Below, piece by piece: positions 44,827 to 55,783 of a DNA stretch of 64,000 nt. The notes beneath the pieces were generated by a model, which saw nothing but the letters and a program-made list of their open reading frames with translations, had not been told where the DNA came from and made no database searches. The position numbers were made by a program, and so were the translations under genes. The number at the start of each line of letters is the position of its first letter. The first letter of the stretch is position 1. The stretch spans positions 62,001 to 126,000 of the forward strand of contig JAMPIV010018775.1 in NCBI GenBank assembly GCA_024509875.1. The letters are read 5' to 3'. The stretch comes from Oreohelix idahoensis. Lineage: Eukaryota; Mollusca; Gastropoda; Stylommatophora; Oreohelicidae.

Positions 44827-45136
44827 CTGGCAACCTTATCAGGCAAAACTAACTGCTACAACCTACTGCACAACTACATGATCAGCTTTGACTCAAGCTT
44901 CCAGCAACAAGACCAATGTAGTGATGGTCCCAAGATCCACAGGAAGCCACACACAAAAACAGCAAAAGAAGATATTTTACTGGACTGTATTTTCTGTTCC
45001 TTGAAAAACAAGCAAACAAACAAAACACATACACACACAGAGTTACTGGCCAGCACCATATCGTAATCCTTATTCTGGAAGTCTTCTTTCTCCTTTTAGC
45101 ATTTAGGGTTTTCAAAACTTGGTAGCATCACACTCC

Positions 45137-45285
45137 AGTCTCCCCAACTGTAAATGGGTACTTACCTCTATCCCCAAGTCAGTGAAATACTGGTCACATC
45201 ACCTCATAAAGTTGGCCTTAGTACAGTGAAGTCTCAAACACTTCACTCCCCCATGGCAGTATCTGCTATGGGACTAGCTTTCTTG
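45137..45285 (+). mobile_element. SINE-C, 5'-truncated
   Basis: It carries the SINE-C body without the tRNA head: 'ctgtaaatgggtacttacct', 'caaacacttcactccc', 'atggcagtatctgctatggg'. Compare 1230-1385. Confidence 0.6.
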
Positions 45286-45785
45286 TTTAATAAAGGAATA
45301 TGGGGCTACCCCTCTAGCTGGCATCCTTGCAACAAGTTCTGGCAGTCATAGTGTATGTAGCAATTTGTGTACCAAATTCAGCCATTGGTCTCATGCACAA
45401 CCTCATTTTAACGACATGCCTGTGGGGACAGCGGTTCTATTCTTCGCCTCCTTATAGACCCAGTACCCACATGGGGTATGGAACTTCTGAGCAGCATAAA
45501 AGATCTGACCTCCGAATACAATGAGTTGAGAATACAGGAAATCAGATTTGAAACAAACATTTAGTCAGGGTACAGAAATTTGCATTTTAGAAAGGAGTTA
45601 AAAATATTTTTTTTTTAAATAAAATTTTGCATGGTTTTGCCGAGAATCGCCTCCATTCAACTGAGACACGGGTCTGTTTGTTATATTAGGGTGCATGCTA
45701 AAAGATTCATAAGGATGTCATGAAAGAAGCCATTGCACAAAAGAAGCTTACTACTCACATTAGAAGGAAGAAGGGGACCTAAGAC
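45286..45785. other. No gene seen
   Basis: Unassigned. Confidence 0.4.
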
Positions 45786-45789
45786 GTGT

Positions 45790-46000
45790 CAGCAGTGAGA
45801 AATGCAGTTAGCGACCCATAGCTTGACTGCTTGCGTCAGGATCAGCGAACCAGAGCTGACCAAGACCCTACTCCACCTCCAAGTGGTGGTCCTGGAAACA
45901 GGCTGCATCACTGCAGTCTGTCTGAGTGAGTAGGGATCGAAGAGGAAAGGCTAACCCGGTCCCAAAAATGCTGTGCTGAAGTCGGATGTGTCGGCCGAAA
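45790..46000. repeat. Dispersed repeat R, copy 2
   Basis: Matches 18015-18240 as described there. A LINE-D copy starts just downstream. Confidence 0.8.
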
Positions 46001-46109
46001 GGTGCAAATATCACAGCTTCGCTGTAAACGGACACAACACAACCAACGTCCTTTTCAGGATGAACAAAGAAGAAGGAAGAAGTCCACTATCTGTGGGCAT
46101 GTTATAAGA

Positions 46110-46235
46110 AGAGGAAAGGTGGAATATGTTACAACAACAGGAAAGGTGGAATATGTTACAACAACAGGAAAGGTGGAATATGTTACAACAACAGGAAAGG
46201 TGGAATATGTTACAACAACAGGAAAGATTGAAGGA
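46110..46235. repeat. Minisatellite MS6, 27-bp unit, about 4.5 copies
   Basis: The unit is 'aggtggaatatgttacaaca' + 'acaggaa', almost identical in every copy. It lies immediately upstream of recognisable LINE-D RT sequence. Confidence 0.9.
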
Positions 46236-46299
46236 AAAAGAGGACAAAGCCAGAAGATACCAGACTGTTTCTGACATCAGAGCTAATAAGAAGTCGCAA

Positions 46300-47260
46300 A
46301 AACAAAACTGATACACAGTAACTGGAATTATTCACCATACATAGACATAAAAAGAGGTGTCAGACAAGGTTGTGTGCTGTTCCCCTGCCTATTTAATTTA
46401 TACACTGAAAAAATTTTCAAACAGATACAGGAAATACCAGGACTGAACATCAGTGGAAGGTCAATAAACAACCTTAGATATGCAGATGATACCGTGTTGT
46501 TAGCTGAAAGCGAACAGGAGTTACAAGAACTAGTGAAGCAAGTGAACAGTATAAGTCATGAATATGGACTGGACATTAATATTGAGAAAACAAAAACTAT
46601 GATAATTAGCAAAACAGACGATAAACCCACATTAAAGATAAGCGTAAATGGGAAAATCCTGGAACAAGTCAAGAGCTACGTATATCTTGGTCATATAATA
46701 ACAGAAGATGGCAGATGTGAAACAGAAATCAAGAAGAGAATAGGAATGGCCAAAGCTACATTCAACAACATGAAACATATACTGACATCCAAATAGCTAT
46801 CTCACAAATTAAAACTGAGAATCATAAAGTGTTATATATATTCTGCATTTCTGTATGGTGCAGAAACATGGACAATGAATAAGCATTTGGAAGAAAGAAT
46901 TGAGGCTCTTGAAATGTGGATATATAGAAGAATGGGGCGTATCTCATGGAAAGAGATGAAAACAAATAAGGAGGTCCTAGAAAATCTAGGTATGAAAAGA
47001 GAACTAATGAGGGAGGTCAAAGTTCGGCAGCTAAAATACTTTGGCCACATAAAAAGGCATAACACCTTGCAGAAGACCATAACAGAAGGGAGAGTTGAAG
47101 GCAAACGTGCAAGGGGAAGACAGCGCTAGAAGTGGGAAGATAACATCAAGAGATGGACAGGAAAGAGTCTATCAGAGTGCACCACCAAGACAAGAGACAG
47201 AAGATGTTGGAGATCCATTACAGCCAACCTTCGTTGTGGAGATGGCAGCTGATGATGATG
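46300..47260 (+). pseudogene. LINE-D reverse transcriptase, C-terminal half, two in-frame stops
   Basis: KRGVRQGCVLFPCLFNLYTE (block B) crosses a frame change near 46370. The frame then runs through LRYADDTVLLAESEQEL (block C, YADD), GLDINIEKTKTMIIS, YVYLGHIITEDGRCETEI and KKRIGMAKATFNN. A TAG at about 46795 and a TAG at about 47127 interrupt the same frame, between which lie LYGAETWTMNKHLEERIEAL, YRRMGRISWKEM and RQLKYFGHIKRH. The end holds RWTGKSLSECTTKTRDRR, the single-copy version of the 33-bp unit that expands into MS4 at 19791-21470. The 5' half (endonuclease) is missing. It resembles RTE-type LINEs. Confidence 0.8.
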
Positions 47261-47302
47261 AACTGGAAGCACAAGGTTATGGAAAAACATGATCGTCTAC
47301 AC

Positions 47303-47508
47303 CAGCAGTTCTCAAAGTGTGGTTCTCGAGGCCCATTCAGGGTGTCCGCAAGGTAAAAACTATTTCCATAATAATCTAAGATGTTATTTGCCTTTTTCAC
47401 CCCCCTTTTCTCACGGTATAACTGACATAAAAAGAAGCTCTTTGGGGGTCCTCAATCACCTTTAAGAATGTAATGGTGTCCTGAAACCAAAAATTTTGAA
47501 AAACACTG
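47303..47508. mobile_element. hAT MITE with 8-bp target duplication
   Basis: 206 bp. Ends are 'cagcagttctcaaagtgtgg' and, on the other strand, 'cagtgtttttcaaaattttt'. The perfect duplication 'gtctacac' lies at 47295-47302 and 47509-47516. No coding capacity. Confidence 0.9.
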
Positions 47509-47591
47509 GTCTACACCATCTGGCATAGTATTTGAAGGATGAAATTAAGCACCACAAGATCAAGTAAACTGGGCGACTTATTAATCGCTAC

Positions 47592-47870
47592 AGGTCTGTA
47601 CCCTTTCATTCTAACACCCAAAATATTCTGAAAATCGAAAGTTACTTTGGGTGACTATGGGCTACTTTTCAATCACAACTGGCCGATATTCAAACACATT
47701 TTGGACAACTTTGTGCAATTTTTGAACACACTTAGTGCAACTTTGGGCTATTTTGGGTGACATTTTGAACGCAATTTGGGCAACATTTGTAAACTAAAAA
47801 AAAAAATCAGGTTTCCGAACCACAGCTGTCCCTGAGGGTTTCAGATAAAAGGGTACAGACTTGTAGCTGT
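47592..47870. mobile_element. MITE family M1, complete copy
   Basis: Inverted ends: 'ctacaggtctgtaccctttc' on the left; on the right, read on the other strand, 'ctacaagtctgtaccctttt'. The interior is rich in 'tgggctac' and 'gggtgac' words, matching 1430-1560. The insertion-site duplication is not resolved. Confidence 0.7.
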
Positions 47871-47940
47871 GTAATAAGATGGCAAGGATACAGTAACGTG
47901 TGATTCAACCACATGAAAAAAAACAAGAAATAAAACTTAC

Positions 47941-50900
47941 CCGAAGTTTTCTGTACTGTTCAGCTTGCTCAGGAGGAATCAGAGGTGCCATTGGCTTGAT
48001 TTCCTCCTTCTTTTCCTCCTCCTTCTTGGGAGGCGGTGGTGGTTTTGGGGATGGTGGTTTAGGAGGTGGCAATGGTGGAGGCTCAGCTGCATCTGTGATT
48101 ATGGTACCACTTCCTGCAGCAGACGTAGTAGCGGATGTTAACTGCGAAGACGGAGGGACACTAAAGTTGGGCGGTGGCTGGCTAAGGTTCAGCATAGGGC
48201 CATGGAAGCTTCGGTCTCCAGGGCTACGTGGGAGCATTGCAGGTCTAGGCGGTGGGTACTGGCCATCTCTAGGGGGCGGACCTGCTAGAGGGGGGCCCAT
48301 TTGGGGTCGAGGTCCACCAGGTGTTTGAGAACTTTGTCTCAGCAATGGTGAGCCCATACGTGGAGGGGGACCATTTCTTGGGCGTGGGCCGCCAGGTCCT
48401 GCTTGTCCTGCAGGCCCCATCATTCCGGGCCCAGGTGGCCCTCTCAATCCTTGTGCCCTCATGTGCCCTGGTGGGCCATATCGTGGTCCCGGTGGACCAT
48501 ATGGTGGCCCTCTGGATATTCCCCTCATTCGAGGAGGCCCCATTGGCCCTCCTGGCAGTCTCCCTCGGGATCCCATTGAAGGTATAGGTCCTCGGGATCC
48601 CAGTGGTGGTCTAGGTCCTCGGGATCCCATAGGTCCATTACGGCCCATTCGAGCCGGTGGCCCCATACCTGCTCTAGGTCCAAAACTAGGATCGTTTGGT
48701 GCAAACATTGAAGGTGGTGGACCCTGGGGGCCTTGAGGAAGAGGTCTCCTTGGATAATGCATATTTGGGCCTGGAAATCGCTGCGGTAAATTGTGGTATG
48801 AGTCATTCGTGAAATTATACTCATACTGTTCCTCGTTATAGTAATTATCATACTCTCCTCCGTAAAACTCAAAGTTTTCATAGCCTGTGTCCTCACTGAA
48901 AGAGGGGTCAGGAGCTGAATGGTAATCCAGGTGATTGAACCTTGGGTGGTTATAGTCCCTGTGGAAGCTGTGCTCAGAGTGTTCTCCGGCCTGATCCAAA
49001 GTCCTTGTCTGAGGTTCAGGGTGGTGTGCTGGGTTTCCAGATTCTGATTTGAAAGTATTCACCGTTGTACCAGCCACACTCTGAGACAAGGTAGACCCTG
49101 ATGCTGCTGATGAGATAGGGTTGGCATCAGAAGAAGTTTCTTGACTTTCACGTCTGGTTTGGTCCCCACCTTTGGAAAGGGAAACGTCAGCATTCTCTTT
49201 CTTGTCCTTTTCTTGGTTGGCTGCAGCAGCTGCTGCAGGATCCCTTTTGGGAGCAGAAATATTGTTAGGTGGACCACCAATTGCACCATTTCCACCCACA
49301 CCTTTCCTAGGTCCAGTGTATCCAGTCACGGGGGCAACAATTAAAGTAGTAACTGATGCTGGCAAAACTAAGGGCCTGAATAATTTTTTGATTGCAAGAA
49401 GTCCACCTGGGCTCAGAGATCTGCTGTGACTAGAGTAAGTTCGAGATGGGGATCTAGAATAACTCCTGGAATGAAAATGGTTACTGCTGCGTGACCTGCT
49501 GGATCTGTTACCGTGACTCTGCTGTTGTGTAGATGATGATGTAGTTTGATAGTGTTGAACATGACAGCGGATGCTGTATCTCTGAGATGACCGCCTGCGA
49601 GAACAAAACTCATCAGAATCGATGGAATCACAAGAATGGCTCCTACAAGAGGCTGAACAAGAATCAGTTGACGGGGATCTTGACCGAGACCGAGATGACG
49701 AATCTGGAGAAATGTATGATCTACGGCTGTGGTGGATAAGGCTTTGAGACATGTAAGACTTGAATTTGGATACAAAAAGTCTCTTCATACCCCTGTTGCA
49801 TCTACTGTGTGCCTCAGCTTTTGTTCTGTTACGGCGACAGTCACCAATACTCTGAGCTGACTGTTTAACTATATAACCGCCAAGAAGGCTGTTGAGATAC
49901 AGCAAAGTTTTTGTAAGTGCAAATGCTTCACTCGCTGGTTTAGATTCCAACCTGACTTGACCTTTTGAACGCAAGAAAGAATTATTCTGAAGCGATTTGT
50001 TTGCTCTGACACTATCAACGGTTTCCTGATCACGTTTAGAAACCTCGCTCTGTTTTTGTTCACACAAGCTTTCCATTTGACTCCATATGTCTTCCTTCAT
50101 GGTTGGCATTTCAAGTTTCCCAGCTTCTGCTGATGCCAAGATCTCACCGCTGGATAAACTTGTGGTCCACTTACAACTATCATGCACATAAAAGGCTCCA
50201 TCACACATCACATCTCTCTTGACACAGAAAGGATCTATGTATGTCACTGGGCTATGAGCATCGATGAAAGACTCTTCTGCTCCTCTGTCATCTTGTAGCA
50301 TCTCCGTACCGGTTCCGAAACTCAGGTAACCTTCAGTCATTTCATTCTGTCTTACCTTACCTTGTCCAGTATCATCGTAAGCTATTCTATGTCTGTGTCT
50401 TTTCTTTGATAATCTTTTAACCCTGGACTTGCCAGATGGCTTTAGTTTAATTTCTGGCTGATTCTGGGTGTCATTTTCATCACTAAAGTCAATGTTAAGT
50501 TTTGACTCCATGTTACAAATGCAGTCTAAACTGTTTCCCACTTTGGCCTGTTTTGCACTGATAGTTCTGGTCACGTTCGATACAGCCAAGTCAGCTAGTC
50601 TCCGTTTTCTTGTGAATGCCCTACTTTTCCGACAGTAAATTATCTCCCCATCATAGACAGAAGATGTCTCATATGCCATTCTCTTCTCGTCTTCAGGCTG
50701 TCCACCTTTTTCTTTATTACTTCTTCTCATATATTTCATTTCTTCTCCTTTCTCATCAACTGCTTCCTTAATAATACGTCTGCCTTTTCCATTCTTCTCA
50801 TCTGTCTTTACCCTCAACTCTCCCTTCTCTGCATCATTATTACTCTCATCGAATGCGTTCTCAATCTCATCTGTGCTGCTTTTCTTCCCCTCGTGTTTGT

Positions 50901-51193
50901 CATGTCCTGGCACACTTCCTATTTTAGATTTCTCATCTCTCTCATCAACTTTCCCTGCCTCCATTTTATCACCCCCTTGTTCACACTCTGCTGTATCAGA
51001 CTTAAGCATGCCTGGAGGTCTACCAACATGTTTGAACTGCAAAGAGTTGCAACTGTCATTGAAGGAAGGGGGTGTCTTTGTCTGTATGATCGTCAAATTT
51101 TCTAAAAGATGTGGGTTACCAGAGCTGGATGTAACATCTGCAAAGCATGATGTGTCTTCTAAAGATAATGATGTAATCATTGCATCTCCAGGT
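47941..51193 (-). CDS. Host gene, large internal exon: Arg/Ser and Pro-Gly-Arg-rich protein
   Basis: A 3253-base exon open throughout. Acceptor 'ttttcaaatttcag|ACC' at 51193 and donor 'CTTCGG|gtaagt' at 47941. It enters with the last base of a codon and leaves in phase 0. About 1084 residues. Residues 1-500 are charged and Lys/Glu/Ser-rich with basic stretches (KSRVKRLSKKRHRHRIAY). Residues about 500-610 form an Arg/Ser tract (SSSRSRSRSPSTDS; RSYSRSPSRTYSSHSRS). An acidic Tyr/Asn patch (YGGEYDNYYNEEQYEY) precedes about 200 residues of Pro/Gly/Arg/Met repeats (GSRGP, GPPRMRG). Then come a PPPLPPPKPP tract and the helix PPEQAEQYRKLR, which continues in the next exon. RS and RGG-like tracts suggest a nuclear RNA-processing protein; no folded domain is recognised. 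Confidence 0.9.
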
Positions 51194-51930
51194 CTGAAAT
51201 TTGAAAAAAAAAAAGAAAAAAATTTTAATCAACAAAGATAGATGCGTCTCGGCTTTAAAGATAAATGATGCTAAAATCATTGCACTCACACAGGTCAAGA
51301 GAGACAATTAACTGAAAAAAAAAAAAAAAAATTTTAATCAACAAAGATAGATGCGTCTCGGCTTTAATAATAAATAATTCACAAAACAAACCAGCCAGTG
51401 TAGCTAAAACACCTTCTTTGCACACACAACAACCATGTATGACAATCAAGTCTTTTGAATCACAATTACAGGAGGACTTAAACTTTATTTTCAGTACATG
51501 TTGGTTTGAAAACTGTCTATCTAAGTATTATGATGTTATGATCGAGGCACACAAGACCAACAATCAACAGACTAAAGTGGTGACTACTTGTCAAGCACTC
51601 GCTGTTTGTGGTGCTCCAATAACCTAGAATTATGGGACGAGTCACGTTATGCAAGACAGAAACTTTCTGTCACACAGCTAAAAGGTTCCACCAATTTACC
51701 AAAATATTAAAATGTACAAAAGACATCAAGTACCTTGTCTTAGAAGCTGAAACTGATGGTAACAAAACTACAGACCACTCCTCCATGATTCTCTGTTTAA
51801 AAAATAAACACACAAAATTACACCTGGATTCATATTACAAAACAAAATTTTACCTAAGAGTACACTTCAATAATAACTAATGTGCATGCTATATGTGGGT
51901 ATTAAATAAGTCATGAACATGGATTGGACA
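51194..51930. other. Host intron; local duplication next to the acceptor
   Basis: A segment containing 'aatcaacaaagatagatgcg' + 'tctcggcttt' occurs at 51227-51257 and again at 51339-51366, each beside a T/A run. On the minus strand this gives two polypyrimidine-AG acceptor-like sites: the used one at 51194-51196 and a second ('ttttttttcag' near 51313). The rest is unassigned. Confidence 0.55.
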
Positions 51931-51934
51931 TTAA

Positions 51935-53688
51935 AGGGCATACAAAGAAGTGAAAATCGAGTTTCAAGTACAAAATATAGATTTTTTTACTTTTGAGCTT
52001 ATTTTATTAAATAATCATTGAGGAATCGATTTAGCAAGGTTTTATGACATAAAAAATATGCATTTGATGTGTCAAAAAAGCATATTTTCCGCACTTCCCC
52101 CAAGCCATGGTTTGCAAATTTGTGCCGAAAGTGCAACATTTGCCTCTCAATAATACCTTAGTTACGCTGTCAGCATCATTGAGTATGTGGTATCGATGAA
52201 AAGGGAATGTCTTTATCTCCCCGATTATAGCAAATTCGAAAACCTTTCTTTCTCATAGAAAGATTTGGCATTCAAAGCCTCCTTATTTCACGCTAACTTC
52301 CTTATAAGGAGTGGTCACGCAGTGACCTCCTTCATGACCCATTCACGTTTATCTTTTTCATTGGTCATAACAACACGCTGATTGGCCAGCGCTATTTCAG
52401 AAGATAACAACCACAACTTCTGCCATAAAGAAAATAAGTCTTTGTTCAGTGCAACAACGTGATGTTTTTCATCGACAGTTCTCTCTTGATTAGTCTAAAT
52501 CTCATCAAATTGTGTTCTATTACTTAAAAATGGGAAGAAAAGGTATGAAAGCAAGGCTAGAACTTGCTGATGCTAGAACACGTCGGCAGTGTGTAATTTC
52601 CAGCAATGGTGAGACCAAATCAACGGTGAATGATAACCAAACTGATGTAGGCCCATCATCAATGAATTTCTGCATACAGTATCAGATAGGCCCCATAGTT
52701 CTAATCGCTGACCCAGTAGTGCCTTTTACCCCTGGCCCAAGTTGATCTCATATAAAAATGAACTTGAGGGCAAGCAAGAATGGTGCTCCTCCTAACACTG
52801 TCTGTGTCCAACCTAAACCTACGTACAGAACCATTGTGGACATTTCTTTCATCAACAACCTGCACACCAACGTGTGTAGCAACGTGTGCAAGCAGAGCAC
52901 ATTGCACACAAGAACTGGTAACACCAAGTCAAAGGGTTTCTCTTTCTTCCTGGAAGTTGTGTGCCACACGTGAAAAAGCAATTTCTGGAACGTGCACATC
53001 CGAGAGGGAACCAGAAGGCCGCGGCCTTTGGGGACATGCAATCAACAAATCTGCTGTTCTTGGTGCCCTCATGTCTGGAATGGGCCCATCTATGTTCAAT
53101 CTCTTCTGTGAGAACCTGGACCTCCCTGGCCTGCATCAGAAAACATTTCATAAATATGCAGATCATAATTTTTGATTATTTGGATACCATGCACAACTCT
53201 ACAGTATTTCAATGTGCCGTCAGCTTCATCCGAGCTGAACGTGCTAAGATTCAGCATCGTACGAACTGAATATGCTAAGATTAAGGAAACGTCTGGCCAA
53301 CAGCCAGAAATATGAGGCTGACAAACTTGTAAAAAGAAGAAACTTTAGGCAAGTGGCAAGACAAAGGCAAGAGGAGGAGCTGCAGGAAGCTGAAGGAGGT
53401 GCAGCATATAGTGCTGGACAATTTTAAGAGACATTTCACATCCCAGAATGGAGTATATTGGACAAGACAAGGCACTCGCTGAGTAAACTGCATTTTTCTT
53501 AACACTAACTTTTTATTAACAAAAAATTACAAAACTAACAACCTATCTGAAAGACCACGGTAACCATATTTTTTAAACAAAATAAACTGTAGAATTTGGT
53601 TCATGGACATACACTGTGTCCTTTGAGTATATAAAAAGTGTGAAAATATTATTAGAACAAAAGTTAGTTTTGACTGTAGTGCATGCCC
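51935..53688 (+). mobile_element. Kolobok/Mutator-like DNA transposon, internally deleted
   Basis: TTAA at 51931-51934 and 53689-53692. The inner ends are 'agggcatacaaagaagtg' on the left and, on the other strand, 'gggcatgcactacagtc' on the right. TTAA duplications are known for Kolobok and piggyBac. The coding remnants fit the former. The outer flanks resemble LINE-D on the left and LINE-C on the right, so the site may also be a rearrangement junction. Confidence 0.55.
52531..53428 (+). pseudogene. Decayed Kolobok/Mutator-like transposase
   Basis: It starts MGRKGMKARLELADARTRRQ near 52531, then VGPSSMNFCIQYQIGP. After frame changes it gives FFLEVVCHTxEKAIS and WGHAINKSAVLGALMSGMGP, SMFNLFCENLDLPGLHQKTF, HKYADH and AVSFIRAER. 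Near 53280-53425 a C-terminal-like block reads RLANSQKYEADKLVKRRNFR, QVARQRQEEELQEAEGGAAY and SAGQF, ending in a stop. The N-K-S-A-V-L-G ... G-M-G-P ... F-x-x-F-C-E-x-L-x-L-P-G pattern matches my memory of proteins with the Mutator-like transposase domain. The catalytic middle is absent, so it is an internal-deletion derivative. At least four breaks are present. Confidence 0.45.
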
Positions 53689-53692
53689 TTAA

Positions 53693-54545
53693 TAAAGAAG
53701 ACCTATGAAGGCATGACATGCAGAGTTCTTCATGAAGGACAACTTAAAGAACCTTTTGGGATTAGAACTGTAGAGCAACAGGGATGCCTCTTGTCTCCAT
53801 TTCTTTTCTTACTAGCAATAGATTGGGTTATGAAAACATTGACATCACACAACAGAAATGGAATCCAGTGGAATCTGACTAAACAGCTTGATGATCTGGA
53901 TTTTGCAGATGACTTGGCTCTTCTGTCCCATAACCATAATCAGATGCAAGACAAAATGAAAATTCTCGATGAGAGGTCACAGCAATTGGATCTGAAAATA
54001 CACAGGGAAAAGACAAAGATAATGAGAATAAATGCAGGAAATGATAACAGGTTCGATTTTGAAGAAACACCACTAAAAGATGTAGAATTGTTCGCATTCT
54101 TAGAAGCAATACAGACAAAGTTGGAGGGACAGTGATATCAAAATAAGAAGACAAAAAGCAAGAGGAGCTTTCATTGCTTTGGGATATATATGGAGATCAA
54201 GAGAAATCGGATCCAACACAAAAATAAGAATCTTCAACTCAAATGTGAAGTCAGTCCTATTGTATGGCTCTGAAACATGGAGAACAACAAAGACAACAAC
54301 CAAAAAGCTACAGACTTTCATAAATGGGTGCTTGCGTAGAATAGAAGGATTAAAATGGTATGACATCACAAATGTGGAATTGATGACAAGAACCAGACAA
54401 GTGCCAGTGGAACAAGAGTTGAGAAGAAGACGCTGGTGATGGATAGGACACACATTGAGGAGACCTGTTGATAGCATTACAAGGCAGTCCTTGTTCTGGA
54501 ACCCATAGGGAAAGAGGGGCAGAGGTAGACCAAAAAACACATGGA
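53693..54545 (+). pseudogene. LINE-C reverse transcriptase, C-terminal half
   Basis: The best-preserved LINE-C copy in the window. IRTVEQQGCLLSPFLFLLAI is block B (usually RQGC) and LDDLDFADDLALLSHNHNQM block C (FADD). KIHREKTKIMRINAG follows. After a frameshift near 54140 come GAFIALGYIWRSREIGSNTK, IRIFNSNVKSVLLYGSETW, FINGCLRRIEGLKWYDITN, VELMTRTRQVPVEQELRRRR and IGHTLRRPVDSI. The VELMTRTRQ site is where other LINE-C copies carry expanded minisatellites; here it is single copy. The endonuclease half is missing. Confidence 0.8.
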
Positions 54546-54664
54546 GCACAATATAATTATTTCCCCGTCATGTTTTGGCAGGTGACCTACTCGTCACATG
54601 CTGTCATGTGCCGCAAGTGACACGCACAGACTAACTAACAAAGTTATTTCTTTCTTTTTCTTTA

Positions 54665-54919
54665 TACAACACAGTCCAAAAACACAGTTCTTGGACCAGA
54701 TGTCTTCAAAAATATGTCCTCCAGTTCTGGTGCGAGCATGACCACTGACTCCACCAATGAAGTAGGCGGGATAATCAACATGTGTGGCTCGGAGTTATTT
54801 CCCATAAAACTTGCGTTGAATAAGGATTTACTCCCCGAGCTGGTGGCTATGGTGGTTGGTGTGGCACAACTTTGGCTAGGTGCACCACCTGGTGTGCTGG
54901 AACTCTGTGGGGTATCTGA
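54665..54919 (-). CDS. Host gene, upstream exon (3' edge uncertain)
   Basis: Acceptor 'cttcttcttacag|TCA' at 54919. It is open for 85 codons: SDTPQSSSTPGGAPSQSCAT, then PTTIATSSGS and MLIIPPTSLVESVVMLAPEL + EDIFLKTSGP, up to a TAA at 54662-54664. It starts in phase 0, matching the donor of the exon at 55728-55783. A donor in the phase needed to join 51193 is not obvious ('gttgta' near 54667 and 'gtccaa' near 54698 are weak). There may be another small exon, a non-canonical donor, or the TAA may end a short isoform. The composition (Ser/Thr/Pro) fits the rest of the protein. Confidence 0.55.
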
Positions 54920-55179
54920 CTGTAAGAAGAAGACAATAAACAGGTGTATTTAGTAGAGCAGCACATGGTATAAAATCAAACCTAAACATCTACTAGAAAA
55001 ATTAAAAACAGTATGTGGATGACAGCATATTGCTGGATAATAATGGAGATGAATCGAGCACTTCTTCAGATCCAGAGAAGCAGTTGAGAAATTATGTCTA
55101 TACACCATATAGCAAGTTTGCCTATATTGCTGCCAATTCTGTGATTCTACATCTTGTAGAATTCTATGATTCTACACAA

Positions 55180-55560
55180 CCTGCCTAAGGAAAATTCTTC
55201 AAATTTTTGGCAGAATACCATCTCCAATCAGGAACTGCTTACGCAGTGCAGTCAAAAAAGGCATCCACACCATCACTGCAGGCAGACGCTGGAACGAGGT
55301 TGGCCATGTCCTCAGAAGGGACCCTGACACCATCACTAAAACCGGTATGCTATGGACCCAAAGGACGGCAAAAGAGAGACAGACCAAAGACAACCTGATG
55401 GAGAACAGTGGAGATGCAAAGCATGAACCAGAGTTGGGGCACGAACAAAAGATGGCCACTGACCAAGGAAAGTGGGGACTGTTCTGCTTTACAAGACTCC
55501 ACTAGATATGATGGCGACTGACTGCTTTTTTAGTCAGGGGCTAAGGATGCCAAAAAGAAG
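55180..55560 (+). pseudogene. LINE-A 3' fragment
   Basis: Matches the LINE-A C-terminus with indels: LRKILQIFGRIPSPIRNCLR, HHCRQTLERGWPCPQKGP-type sequence in shifted frames, and 'aaccagagttggggcacg'. The end 'gggctaaggatgcc' parallels the LINE-A 3' terminus. Confidence 0.75.
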
Positions 55561-55727
55561 ATCATCTAGCAAAAAACCTATACTTGAGTATATACGGTAA
55601 TCAGATCAGAACTGCTGTTTCAAAATGCGGCATCAAAATACCCAACAGCTAACACCCAGTGATGGTAGATCAAAGACAAAACTAGGCAAGACAAGCCACC
55701 GAAAAAAAAGAGGAATAATGCCCTTAC

Positions 55728-55783
55728 CAGAATATTCCCATTGTCAGCACCACTCTTCTCCTGGTCTGCATCCCCAACTTGCT
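55728..55783 (-). CDS. Host gene, small upstream exon (56 nt)
   Basis: Acceptor 'cttcattacag|AG' at 55783 and donor 'ATTCTG|gtaagg' at 55728. It encodes (x)EQVGDADQEKSGADNGNIL, beginning with two bases of a split codon and ending in phase 0. Both splice sites are strong and the phase matches the exon at 54919, which supports the pair although the exon is short. Confidence 0.65.

Larger units (their letters stand above)
27672..47940 (-). other. 20.3-kb host intron filled with transposons
   Basis: Donor 'cttcgg|gtaagtttta' (exon ends at 47941) and acceptor 'caccag|gagcaa' (exon begins at 27671), both phase 0. The intron contains LINE-B, piggyBac, mariner, SINE-B, LINE-A, LINE-D, SINE-A, minisatellites and MITEs. 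All are either antisense to or independent of the host transcript. Confidence 0.8.

Noticed and set aside
44576..44833. Proline-rich ORF opposite the G tract
   Set aside because: Pure homopolymer translation.
47900..48736. Glycine/proline-rich plus-strand ORFs (collagen-like)
   Set aside because: Antisense of the Pro-Gly-Arg-rich host exon at 47941-51193, which has matching splice sites and phases on the minus strand.
51255..51370. Extra exon beside the duplicated acceptor
   Set aside because: The sequence between the two acceptor-like sites has no donor and consists of a local duplication with A/T runs.
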